The notes beneath the pieces are model-generated. The model was not told where the DNA came from. It did not search any database and saw nothing but the letters and a program-made list of their open reading frames with translations. Below are positions 53,177 to 61,168 of a DNA stretch of 64,000 nucleotides, piece after piece; the first letter of the stretch is position 1, and each line of letters starts with the position of its first letter. Origin of the DNA: Polyangium sp. 15x6. Its GTDB lineage: Bacteria > Myxococcota_A > Polyangia > Polyangiales > Polyangiaceae. The translations under genes and the position numbers were made by a program. The stretch covers positions 62,001-126,000 of the forward strand of contig NZ_JASBQE010000002.1 of the NCBI RefSeq assembly GCF_029960785.1, read 5' to 3'.

Positions 53177-54976
53177 TTATCCCAGTTCCACGCGCGCTTC
53201 CACTTTGCCCACGCGCGGCGAGCCTGCGCGGATCGTCACCACCCCGCGCCCCCGCACGATCCAGCGCACGCGCCCGCGCCGCGGACCGCCGCCCGTACGC
53301 GGAAAACCGGGCGAGCTCATCGCATCCACCGCGCCCCAGCCTTCGAGGTGACCGAGGGCCGCCTCGCGCTCGCCCGACACGAGCGTCACGCCCTCGCCGA
53401 GCGAGATCTGCGCCCGCACGACGTCGTTCCAGGGAAGGCTTCTTGCCGACGAGAGCACGAACGTCGGCAAGAAGCCGAGGTTCTCGACGACGGCCGACAC
53501 CTCCCACAGATCGTCGGTCGACGCTCGGGGGCTCCGCTCGGACGAGCCGAGCTCCGCCCCCGAACCCCCGGCCAGCCGCGTCGCGCGCGCCTCCACGAGC
53601 CGCGGCCGCGGCGCGAGCGAGGCGAGGCGCAGGAAGAAGCGCGACTGCCGCTCGCAGAGCTCGCCGAGCCGATCCGGCGGCGGGTTCCAGATGCCGAAGC
53701 GCGGATCGTGTCCGCCGATCTCCACCGGCCCGAGCTGCGGATGCACGAACGGCCGCCACGCGCCGACGATCCGCTTCTGGTTGTGCTCGCGATCCCACGC
53801 GGCCATGCGGATCGTGTCCTCGCGCGTGCGCCGCTGGTAGTTCCAGACGAACGGCCGCAGCACGGGCAAACCCACCTGCTTCCAGAAGTCCCAGAGCTCG
53901 CACACCATCGAGACCGCGCCGCGCTGCGTGTACGCGTAGGAGCTCAGATCCCCGCGGAGAGGCTTGTCGGGCTCGTAGAGAAACTCCTCGAAGCCGCTCA
54001 CCATGGGGTAGCCGGTGATGTCCTCGGCCCAGCGGTCGAGCGTCCGGTAGAGCGTGAGATCCGTGGGATCCATGCGGTTATCGGGCTGCTCGCCCGACGG
54101 GCGGATGAACACGCCGCCGAAGCAGTGCAGGTTCACCCACGCGAAGATGTTCGGGTGCTTCGAGGTGAACTCGACGACCGCGCGGGACTCGGGCTCGCTC
54201 GTGGCGTACGCGCCCGCGCCCTTCTGGTGCGGCTCGGGCGCCCAGCCGTAGGGAAAGTTGCGGTTCATGTCGACCGCGTTGTCCGAGAGGTAGTCCGGCG
54301 CCGGGATCGAGAAGCCGTCCCAGTGCTCGATCGTGCCCTCGGGATACACCGTGTAAAACGGCCCCGCGTCCTCGATGCGCCGCGGCAGCATGAGATCCGG
54401 ATCCTCCGGCGAACCGACGAAATCCCCGGCCGGATCGAGCCTGCGCATCGAGAGCGCGAGCCCGTCGCCGTCGACGTCGCCGCTCTTCCAGAACGGCGCG
54501 CCCTTGCCGAGCCGATCGTCGCGCGGGTTCGATCGCACGTAGCCGCCCGTGCGGAGCACGCTCTCCGCGCCGTCCGGGCACATGCGCGGCAGCACGTAAA
54601 ACACCACGTCTTCCCGCAAGAGCGCCCCGAGGTGCGCGGGCAGATCGTGCAAAGGTTCGCTCGGACAAACCAGGTTCCGGATCACGTCCTCGGCGATGGC
54701 GAGGGCCACGCTCGACCCGGCGAGCTCGACCGCGTGCATGTTGCCGTCCACCCACGCTGCCGGCCCGTCTCCCGCGGGATCCCGCCCGATCGCGAGCAGC
54801 CAGATGTCGCGCCCTTCCAGCGTTTTTCCGAGGCTCTCGAGCCGCACGAACTCGGGAAAACCTTCCGCCCAGGCACGCACCTGCCGCGTGAGCTCGTCGT
54901 ACGTCACGTACTTCGCGCGAAACCCCACCGACATCGCTTCGAGCCGCGCGCGCGCCTCGCTCGGATCCTTCGACAT
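53177..54976 (-). CDS. M14 family zinc carboxypeptidase
   Basis: 599 residues. Catalytic features: zinc ligands in GNMHAVELAG (His 81, Glu 84) and NLHCFGG (His near 285), substrate Arg in VDMNRNFPYGW, and the catalytic Glu in SMVCELWDFW near residue 357. The N-terminus (YVTYDELTRQVRAWAEGFPE) is the usual M14 opening. A C-terminal extension of about 200 residues is beta-rich. No signal peptide is visible, unlike many M14 enzymes. An unusual stretch GGSGAELGSSERSP near residues 470-484 corresponds to an intergenic-type repeat in the DNA. It is divergent from the kinase gene with 123 bp between. Confidence 0.93.
   Translation of the reverse strand: MSKDPSEARARLEAMSVGFRAKYVTYDELTRQVRAWAEGFPEFVRLESLGKTLEGRDIWLLAIGRDPAGDGPAAWVDGNMHAVELAGSSVALAIAEDVIRNLVCPSEPLHDLPAHLGALLREDVVFYVLPRMCPDGAESVLRTGGYVRSNPRDDRLGKGAPFWKSGDVDGDGLALSMRRLDPAGDFVGSPEDPDLMLPRRIEDAGPFYTVYPEGTIEHWDGFSIPAPDYLSDNAVDMNRNFPYGWAPEPHQKGAGAYATSEPESRAVVEFTSKHPNIFAWVNLHCFGGVFIRPSGEQPDNRMDPTDLTLYRTLDRWAEDITGYPMVSGFEEFLYEPDKPLRGDLSSYAYTQRGAVSMVCELWDFWKQVGLPVLRPFVWNYQRRTREDTIRMAAWDREHNQKRIVGAWRPFVHPQLGPVEIGGHDPRFGIWNPPPDRLGELCERQSRFFLRLASLAPRPRLVEARATRLAGGSGAELGSSERSPRASTDDLWEVSAVVENLGFLPTFVLSSARSLPWNDVVRAQISLGEGVTLVSGEREAALGHLEGWGAVDAMSSPGFPRTGGGPRRGRVRWIVRGRGVVTIRAGSPRVGKVEARVELG
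53521..53570. repeat. Palindromic repeat embedded in the M14 coding sequence
   Basis: The sequence ACGCTCGGGGGCTCCGCTCG, then a short variable piece, then AGCTCCGCCCCCGAACCCCC, closely matches the intergenic repeat at 27137-27218 plus its flank (ACGCTCGAGGGCTCCGCTC, variable piece, AGCTGCGCCCCCAAACCCCC). It keeps the reading frame open and encodes a Gly/Ser/Glu-rich segment between two structured parts of the C-terminal extension. Confidence 0.65.
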
Positions 54977-55099
54977 GTCTGCACCCTTGCAAACGGATCG
55001 CCGCCTCGCAAGCGCATGAAATCCTTCCGCTGGAGACGATGGTAAAAACGTTGCCCACGCCCGTCGTTCGGGGAATCATCACGAGCTAGAGGCACACCC

Positions 55100-58000
55100 T
55101 TGCGCGCGCGCGCCGACTTCCTCGACGGACTCCTCGAGCTCCACAGGTACGAAGATCGCAGCGCGCGCCGCAGCGTCTTCCGGCAGAGCATCGCCTCGCT
55201 CGCGATCGAGGCCTCGCTCGACGGCCCGCCGCCACTCGACGGACTCTCCGCGGAAGCGCTGCTCGCGGGCATCCGCGTCGCGCTCGCCGACGGGCTCTTC
55301 GATGATCTCGGCTGGCTCGCGCCCGCGGCCGCCGCCGTCGCGCTCTACGAGATCACGGGCGCGCTCCCGCTCGGTCCGGAGCGACGCGAGATCGGGAGGC
55401 GCGTCCTCGCCCAGCTCTACGACGGGAGCGCCGCCACGTTCGTCGCGCTCGCCACGCGCATGGCCCTCGGCAGCGCGCGCGCCCTCGCCGGCGCGCCCGT
55501 GCGCGCGCGTATCGCCCTCGCCCTGCAGCTCCCGAGCAGCGTCGACGTGCCCGTCGATCCGCTCGCGCTCGCGCTCGTCTCCCGCCGCGACCTCGCCCGC
55601 GACTGGGTCGGCAGCGCCTCCACCGGCTCGCTCCCCGAGCGCCGCCTCGCCGCGCGCCTGCTCGAACGCGCCGCGCGCGAAGCCGTCCGCCGCGCGAGCC
55701 AGGGCGACGACGACGCCTTGCGTCTCTTCCGCGGCCTGAGCGCCGACGCGCCCGCGTCCTCGAGCCGCGCCACCGCGCCCGATGTCGTCCTCGAGGCCTA
55801 CCACCTCCTCCTCGCCGATCGCGAGACGCTCGTCTGGCGGCACGTCGCGGCCGCGCGGGGCCTGCTCTCCGGCGCGCTGCCCGAGCTCGAACGCGAAGTC
55901 CGGAAAAACCTCGCGCCGAACCTCACACCCACCGAGTGGCGCCGCGCCGCGACCTCGCTCGTCGCGAGCATCGCCGTCGATCCGGAGAACAACCTCGCCA
56001 CGAGCCGCGATCTCCTCGCCTCGGGCCTCTTGCGCGAAGATCCCGGCCTCGCGATCGCCATGGTCTGGGGCCTGCCGCGCGCCGCCGACGCCGAGCCCGA
56101 GGCGGCCGAAGCGCTACTCGAAGCGATCACCGCCGCCCACCCGATCGCGGTCGCCGACAGCGTCGCGGATCTCCGCGTGGAGCTCGGCCCCGCGTTCGGC
56201 ACGCGCGCTCGCGCCGCGTGCGTCCAGGCCCTCGCCGTGAGCCTCGCCGCCCCACAGACCGACGACGGCCTCACCGCCCTCGGCCAGAGCATCCTCCGTG
56301 ATCTCGAAGGCCGCGAGCCCTCCGAGCTCGCCGCCACCGTGCGCGGCGCCGTCGACGCGTTCGTCGAGAGCGGCTCGCGCGAGGCCCACACCCGCGCCCT
56401 CGGCGCGCTCGACCTCGCCGCGAGCACGCTCGACGCCCTCGACGCGCTCGACGCAGGCTCGAGCCCCACGCCCTCGGCGCGCGGCGGCCTCCCCGTCAAA
56501 CCGAGCGCCCTGCCGCCCGGCCTTCCGCAGACGAACCTCTCCCGTCGCGCCGCGGCGCGCCTCGTCCGCGAGCTCGATTCGAACCTGTACGAGTCCGGCG
56601 CGCTCCGCAGCCTGCTCCTGCTCGAACGGCGCGGCTCCGGCACCGAGGGCGCCACGCCGGGCCTCGACGCCCTCGACGATCGCATCACGCGCTGGCTCCT
56701 CCGCGTCGAGGCGCAGTCCCCGGCCGAGGGCACGCCTCCGCAGGCCACGTTTCACCAGCGAAACCTCCGCGCCCTGCTCCACGTCGTCGACGGCGAGAGC
56801 AGCGACGGAGACGGAGACGGCGACGCCGCCCGCGGCCGCGGCAAGCGGCGCCTGCTCGACACGTGCGACGTGCTGTCGAAGCGCCTCACCGCCGAGCCGG
56901 GATCGCCCCTCCGCCGCGCGGTCGTCGCCACGGTCGCCCGTGCCTTCGACGCGCTCGTCCGCACGCACGCCGCCGACGCCGCCGACGTCCTGCTCTTCGC
57001 CTGCATGCGGAGCGGCGATCCCGAGACGCTCGCGATCCTCGCCGAAGCGAGCGTGCACCCCGACGTCCGCCAGCTCCTCGCCTGCCATTCGCGCTTCACC
57101 GACGCGATCAACGCCGCCGCGGCCGATCGCGGCGCCGAGGAGCGCATGGACGCCGCCCTCGCCGCGCTCGAGTCCCTCGTCGCCGAGCTCCCGCAAGGCA
57201 CCTCGCAGCGCACCGAAGCCTTGCGCACCGCGCTCGCCCGCCTCGCCCGCGGCCTCGACGCCGTCCGCGCGGCGCGCGCCCTCGCTCCGCTCGCCGAGTC
57301 CGCCACGAAGGAGGGTTCTCCCCTCGTCTCCCTCGAAGACGCGCTCGTCGCGCTCGCGCGCCTCACGGCGTCCGCGCGCCGCCGCTTCGGCGACGGCGAG
57401 AGCGACGAGACCCCGCACTCGACGATCCTCGGCGCCCACGCGCTCGCCCTCGCCGCCGGGATGGCCCGCGAAGGCGGCGCCACGGTGGAGCTCCAGGCCG
57501 CGATCGAAAAACTCGTCGCGGCCGCCCGCGCCTCCGCCCCGGCCCCGATCGCGCTCGCCGCCTCGCTCGTCCTGCCGCGCCTCTGCACGCTCCCCGGCCA
57601 GCGCGCCGGCGCGCGCGCGAGCGATCCCGACGAGCTGCCCACGACCGATCTCCCCCTGCCCGCGTGGCTGCCGCCGCGCCGCACCATCGGCGGCTACTTC
57701 GTGCACCGAAGGCTCGGCGGCGGCGCGATCGGTACGGTCTTCGTCGTCACGCGCGCCGAGGAGCGGCACGACTCGAACGCCGAACGTTTTGCCCTCAAAG
57801 TACCCGACTACGACGCGACGGCCGCGCGCAGCGTATCCGAGGCCGAGTTCTTGAAGCTCTTCCGCGACGAGGCCGGCGCGCTGCTCTCACTCCCCGATCA
57901 GCCGAACCTCCCGCGCTTCGTCACGTTCGACGCCGGCGCGCGGCCAAAGCCGATCCTCGTGATGGAGCTCATCGAGGGCGTGCGCGCCGATCAGCTCATC

Positions 58001-58546
58001 GACAGCCGGAGCCTCACGATCCAGACCGCGCTCGCGCTTCTCGACGGCGTGCTCGCGGGCCTCGAAGCGATGCACTCGGTCCGCATCGGCCACCTCGACG
58101 TAAAACCCTCGAACATCATCCTGCGCGGCGGCAAGGGTCCGGTGCTCGTCGATTTCGGCCTCGCAGGCCGGCACATCCGGCCCGGCTGCGCCACCGCGAA
58201 CTACGGCGCACCCGAGGTCTGGGACATCGTGCCCGAGGGCGCGACCGCGACGCCGCTCACGGCCGACATCTACAGCTTCGGCTGTCTCGCATACGAGGTG
58301 CTCACCGGCGACACGCTCTTCGACGGGCCGAGCGACGTGGCGCTGATCTCAGCGCACCTCACGCACGACGGTCTGCCCCCGAAGATCCGCCGTCTCTCGC
58401 AAGGTCGGCTCGCCTCGGTGGGCATGTTCCTGTTCCAGTGTCTGCGCCACAACCCGGAGCAACGCATGGCGGCCACATCCCTGCGCGCCGAGCTCCGCCG
58501 CATCGCCCCCGAGATCCTCCGCCTGCGCTGGCCGATCGCGGACTAG
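55100..58546 (+). CDS. Large Ser/Thr protein kinase with long N-terminal helical region
   Basis: 1148 residues if started at TTG 55100, which has AGAGG eight bases upstream. The first ~860 residues are Ala/Arg/Leu/Asp rich, predicted helical, without a domain I recognise. The kinase domain spans about 862-1130: Gly loop LGGGAIGTVF, Lys in FALKVPD (about 900), HLDVKPSN (about 998, Leu instead of the Arg of HRD), DFGLAG (about 1018), GAPEVWD and DIYSFGCLAYEVLTG. The catalytic residues are present, so it should be active, and the missing Arg makes it a non-RD kinase. No membrane segment is seen, unlike many PknB-type kinases. A hairpin repeat follows its stop. Confidence 0.92.
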   Translation: MRARADFLDGLLELHRYEDRSARRSVFRQSIASLAIEASLDGPPPLDGLSAEALLAGIRVALADGLFDDLGWLAPAAAAVALYEITGALPLGPERREIGRRVLAQLYDGSAATFVALATRMALGSARALAGAPVRARIALALQLPSSVDVPVDPLALALVSRRDLARDWVGSASTGSLPERRLAARLLERAAREAVRRASQGDDDALRLFRGLSADAPASSSRATAPDVVLEAYHLLLADRETLVWRHVAAARGLLSGALPELEREVRKNLAPNLTPTEWRRAATSLVASIAVDPENNLATSRDLLASGLLREDPGLAIAMVWGLPRAADAEPEAAEALLEAITAAHPIAVADSVADLRVELGPAFGTRARAACVQALAVSLAAPQTDDGLTALGQSILRDLEGREPSELAATVRGAVDAFVESGSREAHTRALGALDLAASTLDALDALDAGSSPTPSARGGLPVKPSALPPGLPQTNLSRRAAARLVRELDSNLYESGALRSLLLLERRGSGTEGATPGLDALDDRITRWLLRVEAQSPAEGTPPQATFHQRNLRALLHVVDGESSDGDGDGDAARGRGKRRLLDTCDVLSKRLTAEPGSPLRRAVVATVARAFDALVRTHAADAADVLLFACMRSGDPETLAILAEASVHPDVRQLLACHSRFTDAINAAAADRGAEERMDAALAALESLVAELPQGTSQRTEALRTALARLARGLDAVRAARALAPLAESATKEGSPLVSLEDALVALARLTASARRRFGDGESDETPHSTILGAHALALAAGMAREGGATVELQAAIEKLVAAARASAPAPIALAASLVLPRLCTLPGQRAGARASDPDELPTTDLPLPAWLPPRRTIGGYFVHRRLGGGAIGTVFVVTRAEERHDSNAERFALKVPDYDATAARSVSEAEFLKLFRDEAGALLSLPDQPNLPRFVTFDAGARPKPILVMELIEGVRADQLIDSRSLTIQTALALLDGVLAGLEAMHSVRIGHLDVKPSNIILRGGKGPVLVDFGLAGRHIRPGCATANYGAPEVWDIVPEGATATPLTADIYSFGCLAYEVLTGDTLFDGPSDVALISAHLTHDGLPPKIRRLSQGRLASVGMFLFQCLRHNPEQRMAATSLRAELRRIAPEILRLRWPIAD

Positions 58547-58560
58547 CTGGGGGCGCCGCG

Positions 58561-58863
58561 CCGGGGCTCTGCCCCGGGCCCCGCGGGGGCTGTTCGCCCC
58601 TCGACCCGAACCAGGGCAAGCCCTGGACTCGGGTTGGAAGAACCGCGCGATGCGCGGTTCTTCCACGAGCCGGTGGCAAGACCAGCGACAACGTTGCCGA
58701 ACGACACGTCCACGCGGCGGTCTTGGTTTGGCTCGCCGGTCTTGCCTGGGGGCCTGTTCGATGAACTGCGCATCGCGCAGTTCATCGACCCCGGGTCCAG
58801 CGCTTGCGCTGGTCCGGGTCCAGGGGCGGACAGCCCCTGGTGGGGCCTGGGGCAACGCCCCAG
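58561..58863. repeat. Hairpin-cluster intergenic repeat, full version
   Basis: It occupies nearly all of the 333-bp gap between two convergent genes. Left arm: CCGGGG-CTCTG-CCCCGG (58561-58577), GGGGC-TGTTC-GCCCC, CCAGGG-CAAG-CCCTGG (58611-58626), GGAAGAACCGCGC/GCGCGGTTCTTCC (58636-58664). Right arm: GATGAACTGCGC/GCGCAGTTCATC (58760-58786), CCAGCG-CTTG-CGCTGG (58797-58812), CCAGGGG/CCCCTGG (58820-58840), CTGGGG-CAACG-CCCCAG (58847-58863). The centre, with two GGTCTTG copies, differs from the other elements. No gene is supported inside. Confidence 0.9.
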
Positions 58864-58879
58864 CGCAGCGGCCCCCAGC

Positions 58880-61168
58880 CTACAAGAACGTCAGCACGTC
58901 CTCGACTGGCTTCCGGAGCGAGCGCGCCGTCGGCGGCTCTGCCTTCGAGAGACGGAACAGGAGGATCTCCGCGTGCCCTGCGGGCACCTCGAATACGCGC
59001 AAGAACCGCTGCCGGAGCTCCCCGAGCTGCTCGCGCACCTTTGGCTCGAGCGCCTTGCCTCCGCCTCGTTCGAGCCGCGCGAAGAGATACAACATCGCCG
59101 ACCATGGCTGGATTGCGATCCCCTGCGCCGTCGCGGAAAGCCACACGCGCTCGAGCGCCCGGCCGCCCTCGAAATACGAGCGCGACGACGTCCCCGGGAA
59201 CACGACGAGCGCCATCGCGGACGACGACGCGACCAGGTGCCGGGCGGACTTCGCGAGCGCACCGCCGCCGCCCATCTTCGCCGCGAATTCCACGGCCTTC
59301 CACGTGGTCGCGAGCCGCACCGCTGCGAGCGCCGACGGCGGCACGTCGAGCGTGAGCACGTCGAGCCCGTCCCGCGTCCTCAGCGCCTCCTCCTCCGTCC
59401 AGCGCAGCTCCGCGCCCATCTCCTCGTTGTGCTTGCGCGACAGGAATAGCATCCGATCGGCCTGCCCGAGGATCTCCCCCATCTCGGCGATCGCCGCCCG
59501 ATCGGTCACGAGAAGCAATTTTCCTCCGCGCTCCTCCGCCGCCTCTGCGAGCTGCGCCGCCGCGCGATCCGAGAGCGACGCGCCCGTGCCTGGCTTGCGG
59601 TTCGTGGAGCGCGCGCCGATCACTGTGCAGAGCGGATCGACCGCGTACGACGAGTCGTCCACGCGGAACACCACGTCGCATGCGGCGAGCGGATCGCTCG
59701 CGTCCCCCGCATCGACCACCTCGGCCGAGAGCCCCATCGCGGGCGCGGCGAGGACCATGTTCTCCACGGCTGCGCCGAGCGCCACGAAGCTCGCGGAGCT
59801 CTGGAAATCGTTCAGCGACCGGCCCCCGTCCGGCGACACCTTGCACCGCACCCGCCCGCCCTTCGCGACGAACCGCCATGGCTGCGCGTTGCCGCCCGAC
59901 GGCGCGAGCACGCCGAACCCCACGAGCCTGCGCACGTCCTCCCGCGTCACCGTGCGCTTGTCCGCCGGCCGCGCGAGCGGCGGCGCTGCGGGCGGCGGGA
60001 GCGGCCTCCGTACGAGCGCCTCCTCCAGCGCTGCGTCGACCAGCACCTCCGCCTCGCGCCCGTCCTTCACGAGCGCGTCGAGGTCCACGAAATACCGCCC
60101 CGATCGCGTCAACTCGCCGAGCAGCACACGCCGCGCCGCGTCGGTCGACACTGCGCCGCCGAGCATCGTCCCCGAGGCGAGCTGCGGCCACGACGTCGTC
60201 GTCTCCTCCACCTCGAGCAGCGACGCCCCGAGCCGACCCTTGAGCGCGTCCGGCCCGATGATCCGGAGCACGATGGCCACCTTCTGCGCCTGCGTCAGCC
60301 CCTTGAGATCCGCCGCCGAGAGCCCCCGCAGAAGCGAATGCAACACCGGCCGATCCGGCTCTCGATCGAAGCGCTCGACGTCGAGCATCCCCCGATCGTT
60401 CGTCTCCATCAGCACCGGGACCCCGTGCGCCCGCGCCCGTTCGCGCAGAAAAACCTTCGTATAGAGGTCGTCGCACTCCTCGATCACCAGATCGAGCTTT
60501 CCGCCCTCGGTCAGGAACGCCTCGACGTTCTCCTCGGTGATCCCCGTCCGGCTCACCTCGACCCGCACGTACGGATCGATCTCCGCGATCGCGCGCGCCG
60601 CAATCACGCACTTGTGCAAGCCGATCTCGTGCACCCCGGCGCGCAGGCGGTTCATGTTCGAGAGCGCGAGCTCGTCGAAATCTGCGAGCCGGAGCACCCC
60701 GCCCACGCCTTCGAGCGCGAGCGTCACCGCGCTCGCCTGCCCGACGGACAGCCCCACGACGCCGATCCGTTTGTCCCGGAGCCGCGCCTGCTCGTCCGGC
60801 GTGATCTTGTATCGATTGCGTGAAAAACGAAGCTCGCGATATTCGGCCTCGCCGAGCACGTGCACGAGCCGCCCGCTCCACGGGTAATGCACCCAGGTCC
60901 CGCGCTCCTCCGGCGGGCCGTCCCCGAGCGCCGCTTGCACCGCCTCGTCGAGCGCCGCGCCGCGCAGCCTCTGCTTCGGCGACCGCGTCGCACAAAGCTC
61001 GGCGAGCTGATCGACGTAGCGGTCGTGCACCTCGCGGACCAGACCCGAGGCGACGAGCTCCTCGACTTTGCGGCGATCCCACGAATCGGCGAGCGAAAAC
61101 AGCGCCGGCTGATACGTCCCCTGATCCACGACCGCGGAGAGCGCCGCGAGCCGCTCGGCGAGCTTCAT
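58880..61168 (-). CDS. Rv1355c-type fusion: ThiF/E1-like adenylyltransferase plus nitroreductase
   Basis: 762 residues from ATG 61168. The N-terminal ~110 residues are family-specific. The ThiF-like domain (about 125-330) has GVVGLSVGQASAVTLAL, ADFDELALSNMNR and VIEECDDLYTK. A linker (DALVKDGREAEV to ADKRTVT) joins a nitroreductase-like domain (about 425-745) with FGVLAPSGGNAQPWRF and GARSTNRKP. The same fusion is known as the Rv1355c family in actinobacteria, of unknown function. E1-like plus flavin oxidoreductase pairing recalls azoline-forming enzymes, but this is only an analogy. The start overlaps the stop of the PilZ protein gene by 4 bp. Confidence 0.9.
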   Translation of the reverse strand: MKLAERLAALSAVVDQGTYQPALFSLADSWDRRKVEELVASGLVREVHDRYVDQLAELCATRSPKQRLRGAALDEAVQAALGDGPPEERGTWVHYPWSGRLVHVLGEAEYRELRFSRNRYKITPDEQARLRDKRIGVVGLSVGQASAVTLALEGVGGVLRLADFDELALSNMNRLRAGVHEIGLHKCVIAARAIAEIDPYVRVEVSRTGITEENVEAFLTEGGKLDLVIEECDDLYTKVFLRERARAHGVPVLMETNDRGMLDVERFDREPDRPVLHSLLRGLSAADLKGLTQAQKVAIVLRIIGPDALKGRLGASLLEVEETTTSWPQLASGTMLGGAVSTDAARRVLLGELTRSGRYFVDLDALVKDGREAEVLVDAALEEALVRRPLPPPAAPPLARPADKRTVTREDVRRLVGFGVLAPSGGNAQPWRFVAKGGRVRCKVSPDGGRSLNDFQSSASFVALGAAVENMVLAAPAMGLSAEVVDAGDASDPLAACDVVFRVDDSSYAVDPLCTVIGARSTNRKPGTGASLSDRAAAQLAEAAEERGGKLLLVTDRAAIAEMGEILGQADRMLFLSRKHNEEMGAELRWTEEEALRTRDGLDVLTLDVPPSALAAVRLATTWKAVEFAAKMGGGGALAKSARHLVASSSAMALVVFPGTSSRSYFEGGRALERVWLSATAQGIAIQPWSAMLYLFARLERGGGKALEPKVREQLGELRQRFLRVFEVPAGHAEILLFRLSKAEPPTARSLRKPVEDVLTFL

